A stretch of 64,000 bases of DNA from positions 62,001 through 126,000 of the forward strand of contig PADC01000005.1 in assembly GCA_002700385.1 (NCBI GenBank). The letters are read 5' to 3'. The position numbers were made by a program, and so were the translations under genes. Positions 46,442 to 54,679 of the stretch are shown here, one piece after another. The stretch's first letter is position 1. Every line of letters begins with the position of its first letter. Origin of the DNA: Cycloclasticus sp. (GTDB lineage: Bacteria; Pseudomonadota; Gammaproteobacteria; Methylococcales; Cycloclasticaceae). The notes below the pieces were generated by a model that had not been told where the DNA came from, ran no database searches, and saw only the letters and a list, made by a program, of their open reading frames with translations.

Positions 46442-47049
46442 GCCAACAAATTGTCCTTGCCAGCGGTAACCAAGGAAAGATTGCTGAAATTCAGGCGATG
46501 CTTCAACACCACGATATTGAGGTGATCTCTCAATCCTTCTTTGACGTTCCTGATATCGAAGAAACGGGGACAACCTTTATTGAAAATGCCATTATCAAGG
46601 CACGGCATGCGGCAAAAATAACAGGGTTGCCTGCTATAGCTGATGATTCAGGACTCGAGGTTGATGCCATCAACGGACAGCCTGGGGTTTACTCAGCACG
46701 TTATGCGGGATTACCCTCTAACGACATACTGAATACCAAAAAGCTGCTTAACGCCTTAGATGGCATCCCTGAAAAAAAACGCTCAGCCCGTTTCCACTGT
46801 TTAATGATTTTTATGGCTCACGCCACTGACCCATCCCCTTTAATCGGCCAAGGTACTTGGGAAGGGCGCATCGCGTTTCAAGAAGCTGGCGATAATGGTT
46901 TTGGTTATGACCCCGTCTTCTATAGTCCAGAACACCAATGTGTCTCTGCCGAATTAACAGCCACCATCAAAAACCGTGTCAGTCACCGTGCCCATGCTTT
47001 AAATCAGCTCATGCCTCAAATTACCGATTATTTTTCCAAACAGACATGA
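46438..47049 (+). CDS. rdgB: dITP/XTP pyrophosphatase (non-canonical purine NTPase)
   Basis: A 203-residue house-cleaning enzyme that hydrolyses dITP and XTP. Signatures are [12 protein letters not shown] (about 5-16), [21 protein letters not shown] and [10 protein letters not shown]. It sits between rph and hemW with 4-bp overlaps on both sides, a standard gammaproteobacterial order. Confidence 0.96.
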   Translation: MSQQIVLASGNQGKIAEIQAMLQHHDIEVISQSFFDVPDIEETGTTFIENAIIKARHAAKITGLPAIADDSGLEVDAINGQPGVYSARYAGLPSNDILNTKKLLNALDGIPEKKRSARFHCLMIFMAHATDPSPLIGQGTWEGRIAFQEAGDNGFGYDPVFYSPEHQCVSAELTATIKNRVSHRAHALNQLMPQITDYFSKQT

Positions 47050-48197
47050 GGACAAAGCCAGCAGAGTATAGCCTCTATATTCATATCCCCTGGTGTATAA
47101 AAAAATGCCCCTATTGTGATTTTAACTCACATGAAAAAAATGCCGAATATGATGAAAATGCCTATGTTGACGCCTTAATAAAAAACTTATCCGTCGACGC
47201 TGAAAAAGTAAAGAACAGGCCACTAAAAAGTATTTTCATTGGTGGCGGAACACCCAGCTTATTTTCCGCTAAAAGCGTGGAACGTATATTGGACGCTGCA
47301 CATCAATTGCTGACCTTAGGTGATGAGGTCGAAATAACCTTAGAAGCAAACCCCGGCACGACTGAAGCTAAAAAGTTTTCTGATTATTATAAAATAGGCG
47401 TGAATCGCCTTTCTATTGGCATACAAAGTTTTAATGATTCTCATCTTAAAAAACTTGGGCGCGTTCACGATGCTAAACAGGCACACCTTGCCATTGAAAC
47501 AGCTCAAAACGCTGGCTTTGAAAGAATCAATCTCGACCTCATGTTTGGTTTGCCTGAACAAAGCATCGACCAGGCAATTCATGATATTGAACTGGCCCTT
47601 AGCTACCAAACGGGACACTTATCTCATTACCAATTAACCCTTGAAAAGAACACCTTATTTCACAGGTACCCTCCTGCGTTACCTCATGACGAGCTGATCT
47701 GGGAAATGCAAAACGCCTGTCAACTTTTAATACAACAGCAACTTCAACAGTACGAGGTATCTGCTTATGCTGCCGATCAGCACCAGTCTCAACATAACCT
47801 AAATTATTGGCAGTTTGGTGACTATATTGGTATTGGCGCCGGAGCACATGGAAAGCTCACAAACGCGAAAGGCACGATTACTCGCTATTGGAAAAAGAAA
47901 CACCCACGAGACTATATACAACTTGCCGGCACTTTATCAGTGATCGGGGGACAACACACCGTCAACCCTTCTGAAATACCCTTTGAGTTCATGATGAATG
48001 CCCTGAGATTAAAATCTGGTTTCACCATGGAACAATATCAGCGGCGCACACATCAAGATTCATCCACCATACAAAAAATTCTTGATTCACTGCTGGCTAA
48101 AAACTTACTGCACATGGAATCCACAGCTTATCGCTGCACAGAACAAGGTTGGAATTTCTTAAATGATACGATTGAACACTTTCTACCCAGCGAATGA
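47046..48197 (+). CDS. hemW: Radical SAM heme chaperone HemW
   Basis: A 383-residue radical-SAM protein of the HemN-like family. The cluster motif is CIKKCPYCDFNSH, lacking the extra cysteine of true coproporphyrinogen dehydrogenase (HemN), which marks HemW, a heme chaperone rather than an oxidase. FIGGGTPSLF, GVNRLSIGIQSF and GLPEQ are conserved. The ATG at 47046 overlaps the rdgB stop (ATGA); the open frame extends upstream through rdgB but that is not the start. Confidence 0.95.
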   Translation: MRTKPAEYSLYIHIPWCIKKCPYCDFNSHEKNAEYDENAYVDALIKNLSVDAEKVKNRPLKSIFIGGGTPSLFSAKSVERILDAAHQLLTLGDEVEITLEANPGTTEAKKFSDYYKIGVNRLSIGIQSFNDSHLKKLGRVHDAKQAHLAIETAQNAGFERINLDLMFGLPEQSIDQAIHDIELALSYQTGHLSHYQLTLEKNTLFHRYPPALPHDELIWEMQNACQLLIQQQLQQYEVSAYAADQHQSQHNLNYWQFGDYIGIGAGAHGKLTNAKGTITRYWKKKHPRDYIQLAGTLSVIGGQHTVNPSEIPFEFMMNALRLKSGFTMEQYQRRTHQDSSTIQKILDSLLAKNLLHMESTAYRCTEQGWNFLNDTIEHFLPSE

Positions 48198-48396
48198 ACA
48201 CACCGCACACGACTTCAGACTATTAAAGAGGTTCGCCTCATCACTCGTACTATTGAGCTGACCAACGTCGTAAACTGAACATCTTAAAGCGCGCCCTCAC
48301 TCAAAAGAGAATAAGACTAAATTAAGCGCATTTATAAAAAAACTGCCGTTCTTTGCGTATAAAATATAACAAACAATCATCCACACAACAGGATCC

Positions 48397-49038
48397 ATGA
48401 AAAATTACAAACACAAGTTTATTGAATTTGCCTTACAATGCGATGCGTTAAGGTTTGGGGAGTTTACATTAAAGTCTGGCCGAATAAGCCCTTATTTCTT
48501 TAACACCGGACTCTTTAATACTGGCTATCGTTTACGAAAACTCGGGCATTTCTACGCCCATGCACTGACCGACGCGAACATGCCTTGCGATACTTTATAC
48601 GGCCCTGCTTATAAAGGTATTCCCCTGGTTTGTGCGGTTTCAATGGGCTTATCCGAAGTATTCAATCAAGATATCCCCTATGTTTTTAACCGCAAAGAAG
48701 TAAAAGACCACGGTGAGGGAGGCTTATTAGTGGGCGCCGAACTTAAAGGTCATACCCTTATAGTTGACGATGTCATTAGTGCCGGCACCTCGGTTAGAGA
48801 ATCTGTTGATATTATTCGAGAAGCTAACGCAACCCCATCCGGCGTTCTCATAGCACTGAATCGACAAGAAAAGGGGCGCGGTGAAACATCAGCCATTGAT
48901 GATGTGGAAGACAGCTATGGCTTTAAAGTCGCCTCCATTATTTGCTTAACAGATATTATTAATTACCTTAAAAAGACAGACCAAACAGCTCATTTAAATA
49001 GCATTCTTAAATACCAAGAAACTTATGGAACCAGTTAG
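48397..49038 (+). CDS. pyrE: Orotate phosphoribosyltransferase
   Basis: A 213-residue enzyme joining orotate and PRPP to give OMP in pyrimidine synthesis. Features include FTLKSGRISPYFFNTG (about 24-39), NRKEVKDHGEGG, and the PRPP loop LIVDDVISAGTS (about 124-135). AGGATCC precedes the start. The 199-bp gap before it (48198-48396) has no ORF; I saw no clear pyrE leader attenuator. Its stop overlaps that of the next gene by 4 bp. Confidence 0.97.
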   Translation: MKNYKHKFIEFALQCDALRFGEFTLKSGRISPYFFNTGLFNTGYRLRKLGHFYAHALTDANMPCDTLYGPAYKGIPLVCAVSMGLSEVFNQDIPYVFNRKEVKDHGEGGLLVGAELKGHTLIVDDVISAGTSVRESVDIIREANATPSGVLIALNRQEKGRGETSAIDDVEDSYGFKVASIICLTDIINYLKKTDQTAHLNSILKYQETYGTS

Positions 49039-49334
49039 CCACCGCCACGTTGGAATTTAAGTAAAAACAGCTTCATAAAACTGGCTTGCCGCTGATCACC
49101 CATCTCAGAAAAATCAAAACTCAATAATATAGTCGGCAAATCAGCAAAGGTTAGTTTTCTCGTACCTTCTGGCCCTAAAAAAAGTAATGCTTTTTGACCC
49201 GCAAAGGTAAATTTTATGTCATTGCCTTCAAACTCGTAGACCAGTTTACTTTGGCTATCGAGCAACGAGATAAACTCTTTACGTGACAACCCCATTTCTA
49301 AGGTAAACTTTTTCTTTTGAAACAGTGACATCAA
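49035..49334 (-). CDS. Hypothetical protein, 99 residues
   Basis: A small soluble protein, basic at the N-terminus (MMSLFQKKKF) and ending in a glycine-rich tail (RGGG). No signal peptide or membrane segment is visible, and I do not recognise its family. It is convergent with pyrE and shares the TTAG tetranucleotide with its stop. It reads as a real gene from its even codon composition and tight packing, but function is unknown. Confidence 0.6.
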   Translation of the reverse strand: MMSLFQKKKFTLEMGLSRKEFISLLDSQSKLVYEFEGNDIKFTFAGQKALLFLGPEGTRKLTFADLPTILLSFDFSEMGDQRQASFMKLFLLKFQRGGG

Positions 49335-49425
49335 TGAAATAAACCCTGATAAGGAAGACTTAACATACGGTGCGAATTATGCCTTTGTCACTTCATCTAA
49401 TACACACTTTATCAGCTATTTCATT

Positions 49426-49457
49426 AAAAAAAGGGTGATGGCTTGCACCTCACCCTT
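49426..49457 (-). terminator. Terminator of the polyferredoxin gene
   Basis: AAGGGTGA (49431-49438) and TCACCCTT (49450-49457) form a perfect 8-bp stem. On the minus strand the stem is followed by a T run. It lies about 65 bp past the polyferredoxin stop. Confidence 0.75.
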
Positions 49458-49522
49458 AATCTAAAAAACTGTTTGCATGACTGGTAGAAGGCTCTAACAG
49501 TCACACTTATTGCTTTAAAAGG

Positions 49523-49990
49523 TTACTTGGCAGGCATGGCCTTTGCTGCATAATCCTTCATTCTATCGTAGCCAGTCCAGTTTGCATCTTGGTAAGTAAT
49601 GGCATCAGTTGGGCAAGCTTTTGCACATTCTGGATCACCCCCACAAAGGTCACATTTGATCACTTTACCACTATCGGCATTATAGTTAACTGTTCCAAAC
49701 GGACAGGCAATCGTACAAACCTTACAACCCACGCATAAATCGTTGACTATTTCTTTAGCTCCTGTTTCATTATTTAACTGGATCGCTTCAACAGGGCAAG
49801 CATGCATACACCAAGCTTCATCGCATTGTGTACAGGTATAAGGCACAAAAATACCTTCCTCATGAAAAGGAAAGATTTTGATTCTTGACTTAGCTGGGTT
49901 AAAAACACCTTCACCTTCATAAGAACAAGCCATCTCACATTGCAAACAACCCGTACATTTATTTGCATCAATAACTAATGACATCTGCAT
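49523..49990 (-). CDS. Four-cluster [4Fe-4S] ferredoxin (HycB/DmsB-like electron-transfer subunit)
   Basis: A 155-residue protein with four cysteine clusters: CTGCLQCEMAC, CTQCDEAWCMHACP, CVGCKVCTIACP and CDLCGGDPECAKACP, the 16-Cys pattern of electron-transfer subunits of molybdenum/tungsten oxidoreductases and of aldehyde:ferredoxin oxidoreductase partners. I use the ATG at 49990, five bases after AGGAGG; a GTG one codon earlier is possible. No catalytic subunit is adjacent. moaA lies 108 bp upstream on the same strand, which fits a molybdopterin-linked role; that is inference. Confidence 0.88.
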   Translation of the reverse strand: MQMSLVIDANKCTGCLQCEMACSYEGEGVFNPAKSRIKIFPFHEEGIFVPYTCTQCDEAWCMHACPVEAIQLNNETGAKEIVNDLCVGCKVCTIACPFGTVNYNADSGKVIKCDLCGGDPECAKACPTDAITYQDANWTGYDRMKDYAAKAMPAK

Positions 49991-50097
49991 CACACCCTCC
50001 TGTGGGTTTTATCTATTTTTAATAACTTTAACAAAAAAACTGTACTTTATAAAAATACCTTTTTTTAAACATAATCACTCATCAACCTAATACTACT

Positions 50098-51135
50098 TTA
50101 TCCGCCTGTTACACTCATATGCCGAAAAATAACAGGTTGTTCGGTCAAATCGAAGTCATGCCCTTTTGGTTTTATATCCATCGAGTCGACAAGGGCTTGC
50201 TTCACTTTATTCAAATCGGTCGGATTAGCTCTTAGAACGCGCTTTAAGTCCATCGAATGCTCCTGACCTAAACACAGCAGTAACGAACCCGAAGCCGTTA
50301 CGCGAACTCTATTACACGTGTCACAAAAATTATGGCTATGCGGCGAAATAAAGCCTACCAAATTGTCATAACCACCAACATTATAATATCGAGCCGGCCC
50401 ACCTGTATTTTTTGTACTGGGTACTAACTCAAATTGCTGTTCAATATCTCGCTTAATCTCATCACTAGAGTAATAAGCCTCTTCTCTTGAGTGACTTTCT
50501 ATTGTTCCCAGCGGCATTTCTTCAATAAAACTAATATCCAACCCTTCCTTCATGGCGTACTGGACTAAATCAAGCACTTCGTCATGATTTCTGTTTTTAA
50601 GAATGACTGCATTTAATTTTATTCTCTCAAAGCCGGCCTTTTTTGCTGCTTGGATACCTTGCAACACGTTCTCAAGCTCGCCGACCCGCGTCACTTTTCT
50701 AAATTTTTCAGCATCAAGGCTGTCTAAACTGATATTGATTCGCTTGACCCCTGCTTTTTTCAACGGTTGGGCCAATTTGACCAACTGTGAACCATTTGTT
50801 GTGATAACCAGTTCATCCAAGCCATCTAGCTTAGCCACATCGGCTAACATGTTAACAATATCTTTTCGTACCAGGGGCTCCCCACCTGTAATGCGAATTT
50901 TACTGACCCCCATTTCAACAAACGCTTTTGATAACCGGGTAATTTCTTCTAATGTCAACACTTGCTCACGTGGCAAAAACGCCATCTCTTCGCTCATGCA
51001 ATAAACACAGCGAAAATCACAACGATCTGTGACCGATATTCTTACATACGTCACTTGGCGACCAAATTTATCAATGAGCTTATCGGTCTGCGTTGTTGGC
51101 AAAATGGCATCCATAAAGTATTCAGCGTTAACCAC
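50098..51135 (-). CDS. moaA: GTP 3',8-cyclase MoaA (molybdenum cofactor synthesis)
   Basis: A radical-SAM enzyme for the first step of molybdopterin synthesis. The N-terminal cluster CDFRCVYC (CxxxCxxC), the ITGGEPLVR motif, and the second cluster FCDTCNRVR...CLG identify MoaA. The C-terminus ends in two glycines, as needed for activity. The start may be the GTG at 51135 (345 residues) or the ATG at 51114 (338 residues). A perfect Fur box lies 42 bp upstream of the GTG, so iron control is likely. Confidence 0.95.
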   Translation of the reverse strand: MVNAEYFMDAILPTTQTDKLIDKFGRQVTYVRISVTDRCDFRCVYCMSEEMAFLPREQVLTLEEITRLSKAFVEMGVSKIRITGGEPLVRKDIVNMLADVAKLDGLDELVITTNGSQLVKLAQPLKKAGVKRINISLDSLDAEKFRKVTRVGELENVLQGIQAAKKAGFERIKLNAVILKNRNHDEVLDLVQYAMKEGLDISFIEEMPLGTIESHSREEAYYSSDEIKRDIEQQFELVPSTKNTGGPARYYNVGGYDNLVGFISPHSHNFCDTCNRVRVTASGSLLLCLGQEHSMDLKRVLRANPTDLNKVKQALVDSMDIKPKGHDFDLTEQPVIFRHMSVTGG

Positions 51136-51176
51136 GCTTTTGAAATGTTTTATTTTTCAGTCAGTTAGCTTGCAAT

Positions 51177-51191
51177 TGATAATTATTATCA
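51177..51191. promoter_or_regulatory. Perfect 7-1-7 Fur box
   Basis: TGATAAT-T-ATTATCA is an exact match to the 7-1-7 Fur consensus (TGATAATnATTATCA). It lies 42 bp upstream of moaA (minus strand) and about 205 bp upstream of the divergent substrate-binding protein gene. Position favours control of moaA. The rest of the gap 51192-51396 contains no ORF. Confidence 0.65.
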
Positions 51192-51396
51192 ATAATATTA
51201 ACCACTTGCAGTTACTTTCACTATTCTACACACCTTACCGCAATTTAAATTTATAGGTCAACGATTAGTTCGTCAGGCGTCTATTTCTTTAAAATCTTAC
51301 CCTTCTGCAATGTTTAGTTTTTTTCACTTCTCAATATTCCATTTAATTTAGGGTAGACTAATCAGTACTCTAATCGAACCTAACGCCTTTTCCTAA

Positions 51397-52386
51397 ATGC
51401 TGCTTTCATTAAAGATAAATTTCATCACCTCTTTGCTCATCGTTCTCTCTATTTTCTCAACGGCCAGCTTGAGTGAAGCCAAGGCACCTATCAAAATCTC
51501 TGTGCTGAAATTTGGTACTGTCAATTGGACGCTAGAGACCATCAAAAAAGAAAAGCTCGATACACAAAATGGTTTTGAGCTCATCATTCAACCTTTGGCC
51601 AGTACTCAGGCCGGCAAAATTGCCCTACAGGCAAACGCAGCTGACATTATTGTCTCGGACTGGATTTGGGTTGCACGCCAACGAGGCTTTTTTAAGGATT
51701 ATTTATTTTTTCCTTATTCAAGTTCAGCTGGTTCAATCGTAGTCCCTAAACAATCACCTATTCACTCTATCGAAGACCTGATTGGTAAAAAGGTTGGCAT
51801 TGCTGGTGGTGGGCTAGATAAGAACTGGTTATTACTGCGTGCTTTAGCCTTACGAAAGAATATCAACCTTGAAGCGGGTATCGATAAAGTTTTCGGCGCG
51901 CCGCCCTTGTTAAATGGATTGATGAAGCAAGGCGAACTCGATGCTCTTATTAACTTTTGGCATTATAGCGCTCGGTTAAAAGCAGAAGGCTATCGAGAAA
52001 TTATCAATACTCACGGAATCATCGAGCAACTTGGCATTCGTCGGACCCTACCAATTTTAGGCTATGTCTTTAGTGAAAAATGGGCACTTGAAAACGCTAC
52101 CGTTCTCAATAAATTTCTTATCGCCAGCCAAGAAGCGGCTAACCTTTTATGTACATCTGACGAACATTGGACGGCCATATTACCGCTTACTAGAACGCAG
52201 GATACAGCAAAACAACAACTTTTAAGGCACCACTATTGTGACGGACGTATAAACCATTTTTCTGATGCAGAAAAGCAAGCCATTGCTCATATTTATTCCA
52301 TCTTGGCAGATATCGGCGGCAAACAATTGGTCGGCTCTACTACACAATTTGACACGGCATTATTTTGGACCGCCCATCAACCGTAA
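51397..52386 (+). CDS. ABC transporter periplasmic substrate-binding protein (nitrate/sulfonate/taurine-like family)
   Basis: A 329-residue binding protein with a signal peptide (about 1-27). The stretches ADIIVSDWIWVARQRG, IGKKVGIAGGGLDKN and FGAPPLLNGLMKQGELDALINFWHY resemble NMT1/SsuA-type binding proteins, which bind sulfonates, nitrate, thiamine precursors and similar small compounds. It heads a three-gene importer with permease and ATPase downstream. The ligand cannot be told from sequence. No desulfonation or nitrogen genes are next to it. Confidence 0.85.
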   Translation: MLLSLKINFITSLLIVLSIFSTASLSEAKAPIKISVLKFGTVNWTLETIKKEKLDTQNGFELIIQPLASTQAGKIALQANAADIIVSDWIWVARQRGFFKDYLFFPYSSSAGSIVVPKQSPIHSIEDLIGKKVGIAGGGLDKNWLLLRALALRKNINLEAGIDKVFGAPPLLNGLMKQGELDALINFWHYSARLKAEGYREIINTHGIIEQLGIRRTLPILGYVFSEKWALENATVLNKFLIASQEAANLLCTSDEHWTAILPLTRTQDTAKQQLLRHHYCDGRINHFSDAEKQAIAHIYSILADIGGKQLVGSTTQFDTALFWTAHQP

Positions 52387-52394
52387 ACCGCTCT

Positions 52395-53141
52395 ATGATG
52401 TTACGCTCTTCACTGTTCAACTCGACACTGTCATTAGGGCTTTTGCTGGTCATTTGGCAACTAGCCTCTCTTTCAATTAACAGCCCAGCCCTGCCTTCAC
52501 CCATCCTCGTCCTCAGCACACTAAATCAAGCTATTCAAAGCGCAGAATTGCTTCACCACCTTGGCATTACGTTATTACGCTTAGCGACCAGCTTTTTTCT
52601 TGCCATGATTTTAGGAACGGCCATTGGACTCATTCTTGGACGACACCATAAATTGAATACATTTTTTGATAGTTGGCTAATTATTTTGCTAAACATTCCG
52701 GCCTTGGTGACTATCATTCTTTGCTATATTTGGTTCGGTTTGATCGAAACCGCTGCTATTCTTGCTGTCGTCATCAATAAACTCCCAAATGTCATTGTGA
52801 CCATCAGGGAAGGCGCCAGAAACCTCGACGACCCGCTGATTGAAATGGCTAAAGCCTATCATTTCGGACGTTACAAGACATTAGTTCACGTTATCCTGCC
52901 TCAACTTTATCCCTACATTATGGCTTCTGCCAGAACAGGGCTTGCCTTAATCTGGAAAATTATTTTAGTGGTAGAAATGCTCGGTAGAAGCGATGGCATG
53001 GGCTATCAAATTCACTTATTTTTCCAATTATTTGATATTGCCAGCATCATGGCTTATACCGTTTCTTTTATTGTTATTATTCAACTAATCGAAACGGCTT
53101 TATTAAAGCCTTTGGACAAAAAAACTCAACGCTGGAAATAG
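52395..53141 (+). CDS. ABC transporter permease (SsuC/TauC-like)
   Basis: A 248-residue permease with six predicted helices and the cytoplasmic EAA-type loop (EMAKAYHFGRYKTLVHVILPQLYPYI, around residues 152-177) that contacts the ATPase. I use the ATG at 52395, just after the upstream stop; a TTG frame from 52365 overlaps the binding protein. The ATPase gene follows 6 bp later. Confidence 0.87.
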   Translation: MMLRSSLFNSTLSLGLLLVIWQLASLSINSPALPSPILVLSTLNQAIQSAELLHHLGITLLRLATSFFLAMILGTAIGLILGRHHKLNTFFDSWLIILLNIPALVTIILCYIWFGLIETAAILAVVINKLPNVIVTIREGARNLDDPLIEMAKAYHFGRYKTLVHVILPQLYPYIMASARTGLALIWKIILVVEMLGRSDGMGYQIHLFFQLFDIASIMAYTVSFIVIIQLIETALLKPLDKKTQRWK

Positions 53142-53147
53142 CGCTTT

Positions 53148-53888
53148 ATGCACCCAATTGTTGTCGATATTAAAAAGAAAAACTTCACTTCAAACAGCAG
53201 TGATCGTATCTTTACTGCGATTGAAAACCTTAAATTTGAATTACTAGAAAATGAATTTACCTGCATTATTGGGCCATCAGGTTGCGGCAAAACGACCCTG
53301 CTGAATGCCATAGCTGGCCTTGATAATGATTTTGACGGTTCAATAAATATAAAAAAGACGAACCCTTCCGAACTTCACAGCAGTTATGTGTTTCAAACGC
53401 CAAGATTACTCCCTTGGCGAACAGTTATGGAAAACATTCAGCTGGCCGCCGGAGATAACCATTCAGTTCCTTTCATAATCAACACGCTTCAACACTTAGG
53501 ACTTGGCAACAACATGAACAGCTACCCCCATCATTTATCCTTAGGCATGCAACGGCGCGTTGCTATCGCCAGAGCCTTTAGTGTTCAAAGCCGCCTTTTG
53601 TTAATGGATGAACCCTTTGTATCACTGGATCCATCTACCGCAAAAAAAGCCAGAGAATTATTACTTAATTTATGGCGTGAACAACCAAGAAATATTTTAT
53701 TTGTCACGCATGATTTAAACGAAGCTTTTGAATTAGCTGACCGAATATTATTTTTATCTGACTCACCAAGCCATGTCATTGCTGATGTACAAATAACTTC
53801 TCCGAGACCTGAGCGCACACCTCAATTTTTGGACAACTTCAAAAACCAGTTAAGTATAAAGCAGCCCCATATTCATCAATTCCTTTAA
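53148..53888 (+). CDS. ABC transporter ATP-binding protein (SsuB/TauB-like)
   Basis: A 246-residue ATPase with Walker A GPSGCGKTT (about 42-50), signature LSLGMQRR (Leu instead of Gly at the third position, a small variation on LSGGM), Walker B LLMDEPF and the H-loop VTHDLNEA. It energises the importer of the two preceding genes. Confidence 0.9.
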   Translation: MHPIVVDIKKKNFTSNSSDRIFTAIENLKFELLENEFTCIIGPSGCGKTTLLNAIAGLDNDFDGSINIKKTNPSELHSSYVFQTPRLLPWRTVMENIQLAAGDNHSVPFIINTLQHLGLGNNMNSYPHHLSLGMQRRVAIARAFSVQSRLLLMDEPFVSLDPSTAKKARELLLNLWREQPRNILFVTHDLNEAFELADRILFLSDSPSHVIADVQITSPRPERTPQFLDNFKNQLSIKQPHIHQFL

Positions 53889-53934
53889 CAAAACATCTCG
53901 GTAGCAAACTGTACATATTAAAAACATCACGCAT

Positions 53935-53970
53935 AAAAAAACCGCTACCTCTTCGAGGTAGCGGCTTTTT
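53935..53970. terminator. Bidirectional terminator between the ABC importer and phasin genes
   Basis: A perfect 10-bp stem, CCGCTACCTC (53942-53951) with GAGGTAGCGG (53955-53964), is flanked by an A run and a T run. It should stop both the plus-strand importer transcript and the minus-strand phasin transcript. Confidence 0.92.
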
Positions 53971-53986
53971 AATCTCTTCAGCTAAA

Positions 53987-54349
53987 TTAGGCAGCTTTTT
54001 TAGCGGCTTTTTTAACCGTTGATTTCACTTCTTCAGTCACCACAGCATTTCCTTCTTGAATCAACTTAATGACTTCTTCGTTATAAGCCTTAGCCTCTTC
54101 CATCAAAGCTTTGCTTTCGGCTTGAACCTTCTCAAAGCTGCTTTGAGCTAGCTCGACTTGATCTTTAACAAAAGCACTCAAGCTTTCCATGTCCTTAATC
54201 GCGGCAGCGGCTTTAATACGTGATTCGGTTAACGCAACATACTCTTTAGCGGCTGCTTGTTGTGCGGCCATTGCTTTTTCAAACTGTGATTTATTTAATT
54301 CTGCTAATTTTTTAGCGGGAGCAAATAAAGTTTCTAGATTATTTAACAT
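53987..54349 (-). CDS. Phasin-family granule-associated protein
   Basis: A 120-residue, alanine- and lysine-rich, all-helical protein of the phasin family (LFAPAKKLAELNKSQFEKAM near the start), ending in a KKAAKKAA tail like those of DNA-binding phasins. Phasins coat polyhydroxyalkanoate granules. The ATG at 54349, with AAGGAT upstream, is the start; the open frame runs 55 codons further but crosses the promoter. No PHA synthase is in the window. Two TGC-N3-GCA sites flank the -10 box, suggesting a PhaR-type repressor. Confidence 0.88.
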   Translation of the reverse strand: MLNNLETLFAPAKKLAELNKSQFEKAMAAQQAAAKEYVALTESRIKAAAAIKDMESLSAFVKDQVELAQSSFEKVQAESKALMEEAKAYNEEVIKLIQEGNAVVTEEVKSTVKKAAKKAA

Positions 54350-54390
54350 GTCATATCCTTTTTGGTTAATTGCAAGTAAAAACCTCTCTT

Positions 54391-54429
54391 GTTGCAGTGC
54401 ATTATACTGATCAAATATTGCAATGCAAC
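54391..54429 (-). promoter_or_regulatory. Phasin promoter with overlapping PhaR-like double operator
   Basis: On the minus strand TTGCAT (54428-54423), a 16-bp spacer and consensus TATAAT (54406-54401). Two TGC-N3-GCA palindromes, at 54393-54401 and 54419-54427 (centres 26 bp apart), overlap the edge of the -10 and the -35, and the whole segment is an imperfect inverted repeat (GTTGCA...TGCAAC). The motif matches the core of the CTGC-N3-GCAG site bound by PhaR in Paracoccus and Rhodobacter. Confidence 0.6.
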
Positions 54430-54556
54430 ATATTTTTTCATAAATATTTAATTTTTTTAGAATAAGAAGGGATAAATAAAAAGAAAAAATGAAAAACTCA
54501 ATGCAAAAGGTCAACCACTCTTTACTGATTTACGACTCATGCACTTATTGTTCTCA

Positions 54557-54571
54557 CGATAAGCATTAAAA
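54557..54571. promoter_or_regulatory. Weak Fur-like site upstream of the IsdG-like gene
   Basis: CGATAAGCATTAAAA matches 10 of 14 informative positions of the 7-1-7 Fur consensus, 109 bp before the gene for the heme-degrading-type monooxygenase. Weak on its own. The rest of the 330-bp gap 54350-54679 holds the phasin promoter and no ORF that I would support. Confidence 0.25.
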
Positions 54572-54679
54572 AATATTTCAAGAGTATGTTATGGTCAGGT
54601 CTGCTACCGAGAACTTGGGTTAAAAAACTGCTTCAATTTAACCTTATCGCACACCCCTGTAATCAGTTAGAGACATATT

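Noticed and set aside
48198-48396. Possible pyrimidine attenuator before pyrE
   Set aside because: No leader peptide with terminator hairpin and T run could be drawn.
50603-51004. 133-residue plus-strand ORF
   Set aside because: Lies wholly opposite moaA; a shadow frame.
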